Part shown: positions 30,429 through 38,541 of the stretch, in pieces | Numbering within the stretch: the first letter of the stretch is position 1 | How the letters are laid out: each line of letters starts with the position of its first letter | Assembly (NCBI GenBank): GCA_948439405.1 | Contig: CAOJNB010000004.1 | Span: 26,250-90,249 of the forward strand | DNA from: an uncultured Coriobacteriaceae bacterium | GTDB taxonomy: Bacteria; Actinomycetota; Coriobacteriia; Coriobacteriales; Atopobiaceae | Length of the DNA stretch: 64,000 nt | Direction: 5' to 3' | Program-made: the position numbers and the translations under genes | The notes under the pieces: model-generated | Told to the model about the DNA's origin: nothing | Database searches by the model: none | What the model saw: the letters and a program-made list of their open reading frames with translations, nothing else

Positions 30429-31370
30429 CTAGCGCGTCAGCTTGCGGCAGAGGTCCTCGAGGATCAGGTCGCGCCGCACGTAGTAGACGTAGCGGATCGG
30501 GTGGCGCCGCGGGTCGTGGCTGTAGTGGTCGTCGTACTCGGGGATGGGGGAGTGCTCGATCGTCGAGTAGCAGAACTCGTCGGGGTTCACGAGCCAGGCG
30601 AAGGGCGTCACGTCCCAGATGGTGCGGCTCCAGTACTCGTCGCGGCCGTTGTCGTGCGCCTCCTTGACGGTGATGGAGGTGAGGTAGTCGCAGACCTCGT
30701 TCTTCCCCTTGAGGTAGCGCTCGAGCTCGGCGCGGCTCACGCGGAACTCCGAGACGACGCCCTTGCACGGCAGCAGCACGACGGGGCAGCCGCAGCCGAA
30801 CAGCACGCGCGCAGCGGCGACGTCCTGCATGAGGTTGAACTCGGCGTTGTCGGGCCAGTGGAAGGCCTGGCCGCCCAGCCACACCACCACGATGCGCTCG
30901 ACGATCGAGGGCTCCATGAGGATGGCCGAGGCGACGTTCGTGATCGCGCCGGTCGCCAGGACGTAGAGCGGGTCGTCGGCGGGGCGCTCGAGGGCGAGGC
31001 GCACGATGGCGCGGGCCGCGTCGGACTCCACCGGCGTGGACTCGTCGGGCAGGTAGGACTCGCTGCCGCGGTACGTGGCCTCCCTGAGACGCTCCTCCCC
31101 GAGCAGGCCCAGCAGGCGCAGGATCTCGTCGTAGCTCTTGGCCATGCCCTCGGCGGGCGAGGAGGCCTTGTCGCGGATCACGGGGATGGTCTCGGTGAAG
31201 AAGGGGGCGGCGTTGATCGCGAGCACGTTGAAGCGCTCGGGGGCGCGCAGCGCGTAGGCGATCGCGTACTGGTCGTCGATCTCGTTGAACGCGTCGGAGT
31301 CGATGACGACGTCGAGCACCTCGTCGAGCGGCGGGCACTCGAGGCGTGCGAGCAGGGTCGCGGTGTCCAT
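30429..31370 (-). CDS. Nucleoside hydrolase
   Basis: Encodes 313 residues. VVIDSDAFNEIDDQYAI near residue 21 is the calcium-binding Asp cluster (family DTDxxxDDxxA, here with Asn-Glu-Ile-Asp-Asp). LATGAITNVA near 139 and WLGGQAFHWPDNAEFNLMQD near 164 continue the pattern, though the last acidic site differs from pyrimidine-specific RihA/B. The enzyme would cleave nucleosides to ribose and base. GAAGGG precedes the ATG. It stands alone between the DSDRA lipoprotein and the divergent ZIP transporter. Confidence 0.86.
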   Translation of the reverse strand: MDTATLLARLECPPLDEVLDVVIDSDAFNEIDDQYAIAYALRAPERFNVLAINAAPFFTETIPVIRDKASSPAEGMAKSYDEILRLLGLLGEERLREATYRGSESYLPDESTPVESDAARAIVRLALERPADDPLYVLATGAITNVASAILMEPSIVERIVVVWLGGQAFHWPDNAEFNLMQDVAAARVLFGCGCPVVLLPCKGVVSEFRVSRAELERYLKGKNEVCDYLTSITVKEAHDNGRDEYWSRTIWDVTPFAWLVNPDEFCYSTIEHSPIPEYDDHYSHDPRRHPIRYVYYVRRDLILEDLCRKLTR

Positions 31371-31418
31371 GGGAATCCCTTCGTCCGGGGCCTCTTCGGC
31401 CGATCTCCCGTCCGTTCC

Positions 31419-31438
31419 ATCTTAGGTACGGCTATGGT
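31419..31438. promoter_or_regulatory. Divergent -10 boxes of nucleoside hydrolase (TAAGAT, minus) and ZIP gene (TATGGT, plus)
   Basis: On the minus strand 31419-31424 reads TAAGAT. On the plus strand 31433-31438 reads TATGGT. They lie centrally in the 129-base divergent gap, 8 bases apart. Confidence 0.35.
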
Positions 31439-31499
31439 GGGGAGGCGCCGCGTCCCGGCGGGACGCGGCGGGGAGTCGGCCGAGACGGAGGAGCGTGCC

Positions 31500-32291
31500 A
31501 TGTCCGCAGACCTCACCCCCGCGGCGCTCGTCGCCGTCGCCATCCCACTCCTGGGGACGACGGCGGGGGCCGCCTGCGTCCTCTTCATGCGCGAGGTGGG
31601 CGCGTCGCTGCGCCGCGCGTTCCTGGGCTTCGCGGGCGGCGTGATGGTGGCCGCCTCGGTGTGGTCGCTGCTGATCCCGGCGATGGAGCTCTCGGCGGGG
31701 GAGGGCATGGCGCGCGCGACGCCCGCGCTCGTCGGGTTCCTCGCGGGCGTCCTCGGCATGCTCGCGATCGACTCGCTCGTGCCCCACCTGCACGTCGGGG
31801 ACCCCGAGCCTGAGGGCAGGCCCGCGCGCCTGCCCCGGCAGACGATGCTGATGCTCGCGGTGACCATCCACAACGTCCCCGAGGGCGCGGCGTGCGGGGC
31901 CCTCGTGGCGGCCGCCCTCGCCGAGGGGGAGGGCGTCACCCTCGGCTCCGCCCTGGCGCTCTCGGTGGGTCTCGCCCTCCAGAACTTCCCCGAGGGGGCC
32001 GTGATCTCGCTGCCCCTGCGCGCCGAGGGCGCGGGCCGCGGCCGCGCCTTCCTCATGGGAGCCCTCTCGGGAGCCGTCGAGCCCGTCGCCGCGCTCGCCA
32101 CCGTCGCCTGCGCCTCCCTGGTGACGCCCGCGCTGCCGCTCCTCATGGCCTTCGCCGCCGGGGCCATGGTCTACGTCGTGGTCGAGGAGCTCGTCCCCGA
32201 GGCCAGCCAGGGCGCTCACTCGAACCTGCCCACCATCGCCTTCTCGCTGGGCTTCGCCCTCATGATGGTGCTCGACGTGGTGCTCGGCTAG
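31500..32291 (+). CDS. ZIP-family divalent metal transporter
   Basis: Encodes 263 residues with about eight membrane segments, starting after GGAGGAG. TIHNVPEGAA near residue 123 and LQNFPEGAVI near 160 are the two metal-binding helices of bacterial ZIP (ZupT/GufA) proteins, with His, Asn, Pro and Glu in place. EPVAALATVA follows. A short His-bearing loop (VPHLHVGDPEPEG) lies between helices 3 and 4. It imports zinc, iron or another divalent metal into the cytoplasm. A zinc-ribbon membrane protein follows 152 bases later. Confidence 0.92.
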   Translation: MSADLTPAALVAVAIPLLGTTAGAACVLFMREVGASLRRAFLGFAGGVMVAASVWSLLIPAMELSAGEGMARATPALVGFLAGVLGMLAIDSLVPHLHVGDPEPEGRPARLPRQTMLMLAVTIHNVPEGAACGALVAAALAEGEGVTLGSALALSVGLALQNFPEGAVISLPLRAEGAGRGRAFLMGALSGAVEPVAALATVACASLVTPALPLLMAFAAGAMVYVVVEELVPEASQGAHSNLPTIAFSLGFALMMVLDVVLG

Positions 32292-32443
32292 GCCCGCCTC
32301 CGTGCGGCTTCCCGACGCTGACGGGAGCCTGACGCGTTCGCGCCCCGCGCGCCCTTCCGGAGTGCGAAGATGGGGTCACCCTGTAGGCCGAGGGGTGGCG
32401 CGTGCGGGCTCGTGGCCGCGTCGCGACCCCAGAAGGAGGAGCG

Positions 32444-33532
32444 ATGTTCTGTCCGAACTGCGGAGCCAGTGCTCCGGATTCCGCGCGTTTCTGCCCGAGC
32501 TGCGGCTTCGACCTCGAGGAGGCGCGCTCCCTGGCGAAGCCGGCCCCCGAGCCCGAGGCACCGGCCCCCGAGCCGGAGGCGAGCGCCGCGGTGCCGCCCG
32601 CGCCCGAGCCCGCGAGCACTGCGCCGGCCCCCGAGCCCGCGAGCACGGCGCCCGAGCCGGCCAGCACGGCCCCCGCGCCGGCTCCCGCCGCCCCCGTCCC
32701 CGAGGCCGTCCCGGCCGCTCCCCCGGCCCCGCCCGCGGACGGCTCCGTGCCTCCGGCCTCGGCGCCCGCCCCGGCCGCTCCCGAGCCCCGCAAGTCCAAC
32801 TCGGGCATCGTCATCGCGATCGTGATCGTCGTCGCGCTCGCCGTCATCCTCGCCCTGCTCTTCTTCGTCTTCCGTCCCATGGTGTTCGGCGGCGGCGACG
32901 CGGGCGACCAGCCGCAGGGCCAGGTCGAGGAGGAGGCGGAGGACTGGCAGGACCCGGCCTGCACGGACGCCCACGGCAACCCCACCGGCTACGCCTGCCT
33001 GAACCTCGACGGTGACGAGCTCACCGAGCTCCTGCTCGACAACGACTACTACTGGAGCAACTACGACGAGTGCTACCTGCGCGACAGCGACCGCGCGGCG
33101 CTCGGCGTCATGGACTCCTCCGGCGCGCTGATGGGCAGGAACGACATCCGCGACCTCGACACGGGCGGCGAGGGCGAGCCCATCCTGATCATCAACTCCC
33201 TGGGCGGCTACGACACGATCCAGGAGTGCTTCGACGAGGGCCTCGGCGTCGAGCTCGCCGACCCGGACTACTACAGCGACCCCGACCTGATCGCCGCGAT
33301 GGTCACCAACGAGGACGGCGAGGACTACCTCGTGCTCTGCTACGCCCACATCGACGGCTCCGGCAGCCCCGACGGCACCATGGACCTCGTCTTCGTCAAC
33401 GACGACGGCGTCGCCTACGGCCTGTTCGAGCAGATGACCGGCGTGAGCGGCTTCTCCAGCGTCTCCGAGGCGTGGGACGCCATCTCCTCCGGTGCCGCCG
33501 CCTCCGAGGCCGAGGCCGGCCTGAGCGCCTAG
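32444..33532 (+). CDS. Zinc-ribbon, single-span membrane protein with a DECYLRDSDRA-type outer domain
   Basis: Encodes 362 residues starting behind AAGGAGG. Residues 2-20 form a zinc ribbon (MFCPNCG, then FCPSCG). A ~95-residue Pro/Ala/Glu linker with repeated PEPAST units follows, then a membrane span at ~126-149 (GIVIAIVIVVALAVILAL). The outer domain (~168-350) holds YDECYLRDSDRAALGVMD, INSLGGYDT and HIDGSGSPDGTMDL and is paralogous to the lipoprotein at 29587-30300. Topology would put the ribbon in the cytoplasm and the domain outside. The function is unknown; zinc-ribbon/linker/span layouts are common in actinobacterial surface proteins. Confidence 0.8.
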   Translation: MFCPNCGASAPDSARFCPSCGFDLEEARSLAKPAPEPEAPAPEPEASAAVPPAPEPASTAPAPEPASTAPEPASTAPAPAPAAPVPEAVPAAPPAPPADGSVPPASAPAPAAPEPRKSNSGIVIAIVIVVALAVILALLFFVFRPMVFGGGDAGDQPQGQVEEEAEDWQDPACTDAHGNPTGYACLNLDGDELTELLLDNDYYWSNYDECYLRDSDRAALGVMDSSGALMGRNDIRDLDTGGEGEPILIINSLGGYDTIQECFDEGLGVELADPDYYSDPDLIAAMVTNEDGEDYLVLCYAHIDGSGSPDGTMDLVFVNDDGVAYGLFEQMTGVSGFSSVSEAWDAISSGAAASEAEAGLSA

Positions 33533-33564
33533 CGCCCGGCAGGGCGACGAGCCCCCGAACGGCC

Positions 33565-33596
33565 GAGGGGCCCCGGACGACCGTCCGGGGCCCCTC
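33565..33596. terminator. GC hairpin between convergent genes (14-bp perfect stem)
   Basis: The arms at 33565-33578 and 33583-33596 pair perfectly around a 4-base loop, followed by CTCTT. It separates the zinc-ribbon gene (+) from the iron-sulfur aldo-keto reductase gene (-). Confidence 0.8.
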
Positions 33597-33627
33597 CTCT
33601 TGCGGGCTCGCCGGGGTCGCGTCCGCC

Positions 33628-34773
33628 CTAGGCGAACAGCTCCGCGGCCTCGACCATGCGGTCGGCGATCCTCACGCCGAACGGGCAGCGCGGCTCGCAG
33701 GCGTGGCACTGGATGCAGGCGTCGGCGCGGACCTCGAGGGCCTCGTAGTGGCCGCGCACGGACGCGGGCACCTCGTCCTGCATCTTGGCGAGGTCGGCGA
33801 ACTTGTTGACCATGGGGATCTCGATGCCCACGGCGCACGGCGCGCAGTGGCCGCAGTAGGTGCACTGGCCGGCGTAGCCGTGCGCGGGCGCGCTCGCCAG
33901 CACGCTCGCGTAGTCGAGCTCGTCGGGGGTCGCCGTCTCGTAGGCGCAGTTCTGCTCGACCTGCTCGACGGACGCGTGGCCGACGAGCACGGAGGCCACG
34001 GCCGGACGGGTGAGGGCGTAGTGGATGCACTGGGCCGGGGTGAGCGCGACGCCGAACGGGGAGAGGTTGGCGTCGAGCAGCCTGCCGCCGGCGAACGGCT
34101 TCATGACGGTGAGGCCGATGCCGCGCTCCTCGCAGGTGGCGTAGAACTTGGCGCGGACGGCGTCGATGCCGGTGCCGCCGGCGCTGAAGTCCGCCTCGTC
34201 GCCGAGCATGGTGTCGAGCTCGGTGGTGGAGGGCATCATGTCGAAGGCGGGGTTCACCGAGAACAGCATCATCTCGACGATGCCCGTCTCGATGGCCTTG
34301 AGGCCCATCTCGGGACGGTGGGTGGACATGCCGATGTGGTCGATGACGCCGGCCTCCTTCTGCTTGAGCACGTAGTCGATGAAGGGGCCGTTGAAGGTGC
34401 GGTCGAAGTCCTCCTCGTCGTCGATGTAGTGGATCATGCCGAGCTCGAAGTGGTCGCTCTCGAGGCGGCGCAGCTCGTCCTCGAAGGCGGGCACGACGTC
34501 GGCCATCTCGCGGGTGCGGACGTACTGGCCGTCCTTCCAGACGCTGCCGAAGTGGCCCTGGACGATCCAGTCGTCGCGGTGGCCGCGCATGCCGTAGCCG
34601 AGGTTGGAGCGGACCCGGGGGTCGCACATCCAGCAGTCGATGATGTTGACGCCCAGCTCGCGGGCGCGCTCCATGATCGTGCGCGTCTCCTCCTGCGTGC
34701 CGAGCAGCCACTCGCCGCCGAAGCCGACCTCGCTGACGCTCAGGCCGGTGTTGCCAAGGGTGCGATAGCGCAT
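33628..34773 (-). CDS. Aldo-keto reductase with C-terminal 4Fe-4S domain
   Basis: Encodes 381 residues. The AKR barrel (YRTLGNTGLSVSEVGFGG at the start, IIDCWMCDP, GMSTHRP) occupies ~1-290. The family Tyr after Asp-xxx is replaced by a Trp-Met-Cys sequence, so the classical tetrad is altered. The tail carries CTYCGHCAPC near 310 and CIQCHACEPRCPFGV near 355, two ferredoxin-like cysteine sets. Such fusions are usually annotated aldo/keto reductase with Fe-S and may pass electrons to or from ferredoxin. The ATG at 34773 follows GGAGAGGAG; an earlier in-frame ATG lacks a site. Confidence 0.87.
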   Translation of the reverse strand: MRYRTLGNTGLSVSEVGFGGEWLLGTQEETRTIMERARELGVNIIDCWMCDPRVRSNLGYGMRGHRDDWIVQGHFGSVWKDGQYVRTREMADVVPAFEDELRRLESDHFELGMIHYIDDEEDFDRTFNGPFIDYVLKQKEAGVIDHIGMSTHRPEMGLKAIETGIVEMMLFSVNPAFDMMPSTTELDTMLGDEADFSAGGTGIDAVRAKFYATCEERGIGLTVMKPFAGGRLLDANLSPFGVALTPAQCIHYALTRPAVASVLVGHASVEQVEQNCAYETATPDELDYASVLASAPAHGYAGQCTYCGHCAPCAVGIEIPMVNKFADLAKMQDEVPASVRGHYEALEVRADACIQCHACEPRCPFGVRIADRMVEAAELFA

Positions 34774-34804
34774 GTCTCTCCTCTCCGTGGACATCTGCAA
34801 GCGC

Positions 34805-34831
34805 ATGATACACGCGCCGCCGGACTACACT
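34805..34831. promoter_or_regulatory. Divergent -10 boxes (TATCAT minus, TACACT plus)
   Basis: On the minus strand 34805-34810 reads TATCAT for the Fe-S reductase. On the plus strand 34826-34831 reads TACACT for the gene at 34878. Confidence 0.35.
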
Positions 34832-34877
34832 GGGCCCGTGGTCGCGGGCGGGGCCCGCAGCGAGGGGAGGGACGCGG

Positions 34878-35639
34878 ATGGCATGCGAGGAGCCGGTCGT
34901 CGACGTGTCGCTCGTGACGCGCGCAGGCGAGGCGCGGGTCTACGAGGTGCTCGACGACGACGGCGAGCGCCTGCGGGTGCTCGAGGTGGGCGGGGTCGTG
35001 CAGTCGGCGAGCTGGCCCGGCGACCGGTACTGCGAGCTGGCGCTGGCCTACACGCGCCTGTTCGACGCCGCCTTCCTCTCGCCGGCCCCCGTCCGCCGCG
35101 CGCTCGCGCTCGGCGGCGGCGGGTGCTCGTGGCCGAAGCACGCGGTCGCGACGCGACCGGACGTCCGCGTCGACGTGGTCGACAACGACGGGGCCGTGCT
35201 CGACGTCGCCCGCGACCTCTTCGGGGTGGACCGCCTGCTCGCCGAGCCCGGGGTCGCCGGGAGGCTCCGGCTCGTCGAGGCCGACGCCGTCTCGTTCCTC
35301 GAGGGCTGCGCGCCGGCCTCCTACGACGCGATCGTCGCGGACTGCTTCGCGGGCGCGGAGCCCGACGCCGCGCTCGCCGGGGAGCGGGCGGCGCGCCTCG
35401 CGCGCACCGTCCTCGCGCCGCACGGGACCTACCTCGCCAACGTCGTCTCCGCGCTCGAGGGCAGGCGCTCGCGCCGCCTGCGCGACCAGGTCGCAGCGCT
35501 GCGCGCCGCCTTCGCGCACGTGCGCGTCGTGCCGCTCTCGCCCGGGCGCCCGCGCCTCGTCGACAACGCCGTGGTCGTCGCCTCCGACGACGCCCTCGAG
35601 GTGCAGGGCGCTCTGCCGGAGGGGTGGCCCGGGGCCTAG
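34878..35639 (+). CDS. Spermidine-synthase-like methyltransferase-fold protein
   Basis: Encodes 253 residues. ALALGGGGCSWPKH near residue 75 and VDVVDNDGAVLDVARDLFG near 95 match the nucleotide-binding half of spermine/spermidine synthases. IVADCFAGAE near 153 lies where the catalytic Asp sits. The N-terminal strand domain is short. Many actinobacteria carry such orphan SpeE-like proteins without polyamine genes, and none is seen here, so polyamine synthesis is not assured. The stop overlaps that of the convergent phosphatase in CTAG. Confidence 0.75.
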   Translation: MACEEPVVDVSLVTRAGEARVYEVLDDDGERLRVLEVGGVVQSASWPGDRYCELALAYTRLFDAAFLSPAPVRRALALGGGGCSWPKHAVATRPDVRVDVVDNDGAVLDVARDLFGVDRLLAEPGVAGRLRLVEADAVSFLEGCAPASYDAIVADCFAGAEPDAALAGERAARLARTVLAPHGTYLANVVSALEGRRSRRLRDQVAALRAAFAHVRVVPLSPGRPRLVDNAVVVASDDALEVQGALPEGWPGA

Positions 35640-36253
35640 GCGGGCACGTTGCCGTAGACGTCGGTGCCGCCCGTCTGGATCGTCTCGCGGTAGCGGAAGC
35701 GGCCGTCCCCCTCGTAGTCGAAGCGCATCAGCGCGCAGTTCGTGAGCAGGTTGCCCACCGGGTCCGAGCCGTGGACGCGCTCGAGGAAGGCGAGGGACGA
35801 GCGCATGTGGCTGACGGCCAGCACGCTGCCGCCGCCGGCCCGCTCCATCTCGCCGGCGAGCGCGGCCTGCATGCGGTCCTGCATGTCGGCGTAGGGCTCG
35901 CCGCCGTAGGGGACGAAGCCGTCGCGGTCGCGCTCGAAGGTGGCCTCGAGCATGCCGATCGGGCAGGCCTCGAAGATGCCGTAGAAGCTCTCCTTCAGCC
36001 CCTTGAGCCGGTCGTAGGAGCGCACCTCGCCGTAGAGGCCCAGCGAGACGAGCTCGAGGGTGTCGACGGCGCGCTCCTGGGTCGAGCAGCACAGACGGTC
36101 GAAGGCGATGCCGAGCTCGCGGATGCGCGCGGCCGCGCGCGTCGCCTGCTCGCGCCCGCGCTCGGTGAGCGGCGAGTCGCACCAGCCCTGGGAGCGCTGC
36201 TGGAGGTTGAAGGTGGTCTCGCCGTGGCGCATCAGGTAGAGGGTTCCGGCCAT
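35636..36253 (-). CDS. Histidine phosphatase-superfamily protein
   Basis: Encodes 205 residues. LYLMRHGETTFN near residue 5 has the catalytic RHG, SPLTERGREQA the usual helix, CCSTQERAVDTLE the second Arg, ESFYGIFE the Glu and AVSHMRSSLAF the second His. This is the phosphoglycerate-mutase-like fold. Whether it is a mutase or a phosphatase cannot be told, though the length and SHMR suggest a broad phosphatase. It begins 4 bases after the DJ-1 gene, so the two form one transcript. Confidence 0.9.
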   Translation of the reverse strand: MAGTLYLMRHGETTFNLQQRSQGWCDSPLTERGREQATRAAARIRELGIAFDRLCCSTQERAVDTLELVSLGLYGEVRSYDRLKGLKESFYGIFEACPIGMLEATFERDRDGFVPYGGEPYADMQDRMQAALAGEMERAGGGSVLAVSHMRSSLAFLERVHGSDPVGNLLTNCALMRFDYEGDGRFRYRETIQTGGTDVYGNVPA

Positions 36254-36257
36254 GCTC

Positions 36258-36815
36258 CTACCCCCTCCAGCAGATCGCGTCGCGGACGGCGTCGGAGGCC
36301 TCGCGGCCGACGAGCAGCGCGCAGACCTCGAGCGCGAAGGGGACGGCGGCGCCGAGGGCCTGGCCGGTCACGTGGTTGCCGCACACGGTCACCTGCTCGC
36401 CGGTGCAGCGCGCGCCGCCCTCCTCGAGGAAGCGCTCGCGGCCGGGGAACACGCTCGCGGGCTCGCCGTCGAGCAGGCCGAAGGAGGCGAGCACGCCGGG
36501 CGCGGCGCAGATGGCGCACACGAGCCCGCCCGCCTCGTCGGCCGCCAGGCACGCGGCCCGGACGGTCTCGGACGCCTGGAGGTTGTCGGAGCCGGGCAGC
36601 CCGCCGGGCAGCACGACCGCGTCGTAGGAGGCGGCGTCGGCCTCGGAGGCCCTGACGTCGCAGAGGATCGTGACCCCGTGCGAGGAGGTGACGCGGTCGC
36701 CGTCGCCCACGGCGGCGATGTCGACCTCGACGCCCGCCCTGCGCAGGATGTCGACGACGATCAGGCCCTCGCATTCCTCGAGGCCGTCCGCGAAGAAGAT
36801 GAGCGCTCGTGCCAT
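36258..36815 (-). CDS. DJ-1/PfpI-family protein
   Basis: Encodes 185 residues. FFADGLEECEGLIVVDILRR holds the conserved Glu, VVLPGGLPGSDNL the loop, and AICAAPGVLASFGLL near residue 99 the nucleophile-elbow Cys, with CGNHVTGQALG near 144. This is the ThiJ/YajL branch, reported as protein or nucleotide deglycase/glyoxalase or redox sensor. It leads the operon with the histidine phosphatase. GGAGG precedes the ATG. The biochemical activity of such proteins is disputed. Confidence 0.92.
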   Translation of the reverse strand: MARALIFFADGLEECEGLIVVDILRRAGVEVDIAAVGDGDRVTSSHGVTILCDVRASEADAASYDAVVLPGGLPGSDNLQASETVRAACLAADEAGGLVCAICAAPGVLASFGLLDGEPASVFPGRERFLEEGGARCTGEQVTVCGNHVTGQALGAAVPFALEVCALLVGREASDAVRDAICWRG

Positions 36816-36880
36816 GGTGCGAACCTCCGATCAAGCGGTGTGTCTCACCGGATTACTGTAGCAGCTTGGCGGAAGGTCCA

Positions 36881-36908
36881 CGGCCCCCTCGGGGGCCGCC
36901 CGTATAAT
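36881..36908 (+). promoter_or_regulatory. TATAAT -10 box preceded by an 8-bp hairpin
   Basis: TATAAT at 36903-36908 lies 35 bases before the flavodoxin-like gene and is the only perfect consensus -10 recorded here. CGGCCCCC (36881-36888) and GGGGGCCG (36891-36898) form a near-perfect palindrome immediately upstream, where the spacer and -35 would lie, so a repressor or activator site is possible. Confidence 0.5.
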
Positions 36909-36943
36909 CCTCCCGACCGTCCGGACGAAGGGGAGGGGATCGG

Positions 36944-37570
36944 ATGAGGACGCTGCTGTTCTGCGGCTCTCCGCACGCGGAGGGCAACACCGCCCGCGCG
37001 CTCGGCCTCGTCGCCGAGGAGCTCGGCGCCGCGGGGATCGAGACGACGACGCTTTCCGTGGGGACCGAGCCGGTGCGGGGGTGCCTGGGGTGCCGCGTCT
37101 GCCGCGAGACCGGCCGCTGCGCGTTCGGCGACGGTCGGGTGAACGAGTTCCTCGACGAGCTCGCCGCCTCCGACGCGCTCGTGCTCGCCGCCCCCACCTA
37201 CTACTTCAGCGCCGCCGGGCAGGCCCACGCCTTCCTCGACCGCGCCTTCTACGCCGGTCCCCGCGAGCTGTTCGCCCACAAGCCGGCGGCGGTGCTCTCC
37301 GTCGCGCGCCGCGCGGGCGCCGTGCCTTCGGTCGACGCGCTGCTGAAGTACCCGATGATCTGCGAGATGCCCGTCGTGTCCACCTGCTACCTGCCGGTCG
37401 CCTTCGGCTCGGCTCCCGGCGAGGTCGAGCGTGACGACGAGGGCGTCCGCATCATGCGCACCCTCGGGCGCAACCTCGCCTGGATGCTGCGCTCGCTCGA
37501 GGCCGCCCGCGCCGCCGGCGTGGAGCCCCCCGAGCCGCTCCCCAAGGCCATGACGAACTTCATCAGGTGA
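36944..37570 (+). CDS. Flavodoxin-family NAD(P)H-dependent oxidoreductase
   Basis: Encodes 208 residues starting after GGGAGGGG. FCGSPHAEGNTARAL near residue 6 is the FMN phosphate loop. CLGCRVCRETGRCAFGD near 47 is the Cys-rich loop of iron-sulfur flavoprotein/NADPH-FMN reductase relatives, and APTYYFSAAGQ near 83 binds the isoalloxazine. It reduces quinones, azo dyes or other electrophiles in related species. It precedes the HAD hydrolase by 31 bases and ends in TGA. Confidence 0.88.
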   Translation: MRTLLFCGSPHAEGNTARALGLVAEELGAAGIETTTLSVGTEPVRGCLGCRVCRETGRCAFGDGRVNEFLDELAASDALVLAAPTYYFSAAGQAHAFLDRAFYAGPRELFAHKPAAVLSVARRAGAVPSVDALLKYPMICEMPVVSTCYLPVAFGSAPGEVERDDEGVRIMRTLGRNLAWMLRSLEAARAAGVEPPEPLPKAMTNFIR

Positions 37571-37601
37571 CAGACGCCCCGACGACGAAGGGACACGACA
37601 G

Positions 37602-38441
37602 ATGCCAGAGACCCGCAAGCCAGCCGCCTGCTTCTTCGACCTCGACGGGACGCTCGTGATGCGCGACATGGACGTGCCGGGCGTCTCCTACACCCCCGAG
37701 GAGCTGCGCGTGTGCGCCCCGCCGAGCGAGCGCGACGCCGACGCGATCCGCCGCATGGTGGAGGCCGGCAACCTCGCCTTCATCTGCACGGGGCGTGCCG
37801 TCTGCAACCTCCACCCCGAGCTGCTCGAGCTGCCCTGGAGCGGCATGGTCACGCTCTACGGCGGCTACGTCACCCTGGGCGACGAGGTGCTGCGCGACCA
37901 CCCCTTCACCGAGGAGCAGCTCGCCGACCTCGTCGAGGGCCTCGACGAGTGCCGCGGGAACTCCTGCATCGTGGGCAGCTTCGACTGCGTCGAGACCTTC
38001 GACGGCATCCCGACGCTCGGCGGCTGGGAGCGCGTCCGCACCATCGACGACGTCCACCGCGCGGCTCCGGGCTCCACCTTCGGGAAGGTGTTCCTCGACT
38101 TCGACGCCGGCGAGGCGCTCCTCTCGCGCCGCATCGTGCGCGACCAGTTCCTCTACATGCCCGGGCTCGGCTCGGACCTGCCCTGGAGCGAGTTCTGCCC
38201 GGTCGAGAACGACAAGATGCTCGGCGTCCGCACGATCATGGCGCGCCTGGGAGATGCCGTGGGCACCACCTACGGCTTCGGCGACTCCGACCTCGACCTG
38301 CCGCTTCTGCGCGAGTGCGACGTGGCCGTCTCGGTGGGCAACGCCACCGACGCCCTCAAGGCCGAGAGCGACTACGTCACCGCGAGCGTGCGGGAGGGCG
38401 GCGTCGCCGCCGCCCTCGAGCACTTCGGGCTGTGCGGGTAG
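37602..38441 (+). CDS. HAD-superfamily hydrolase, Cof type
   Basis: Encodes 279 residues. FFDLDGTLVMRD near residue 11 is motif I with both Asp, ICTGRAV motif II, ENDKMLGV with Lys motif III, and FGDSDLDLPLL near 226 motif IV. The large type-IIB cap lies between. Cof-type enzymes dephosphorylate sugar phosphates, pyridoxal phosphate or flavins. It is co-directional with the flavodoxin-like gene. The true substrate is unknown. Confidence 0.9.
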   Translation: MPETRKPAACFFDLDGTLVMRDMDVPGVSYTPEELRVCAPPSERDADAIRRMVEAGNLAFICTGRAVCNLHPELLELPWSGMVTLYGGYVTLGDEVLRDHPFTEEQLADLVEGLDECRGNSCIVGSFDCVETFDGIPTLGGWERVRTIDDVHRAAPGSTFGKVFLDFDAGEALLSRRIVRDQFLYMPGLGSDLPWSEFCPVENDKMLGVRTIMARLGDAVGTTYGFGDSDLDLPLLRECDVAVSVGNATDALKAESDYVTASVREGGVAAALEHFGLCG

Positions 38442-38480
38442 CCGCCCGCCGGCCGTAACGAGCCCGTGACACGCCCCTGC

Positions 38481-38486
38481 TAGGAT
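38481..38486 (+). promoter_or_regulatory. Possible -10 box (TAGGAT) of the acetyltransferase gene
   Basis: TAGGAT lies 55 bases before the ATG at 38542. Its surroundings (CTAGGATGG) resemble those at 9116-9121. Confidence 0.35.
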
Positions 38487-38541
38487 GGCGGGCGTCTGCA
38501 GGGGCGCCCGCCGCGCGCGGGAGCGCGGGGAGGGGAGCGGC

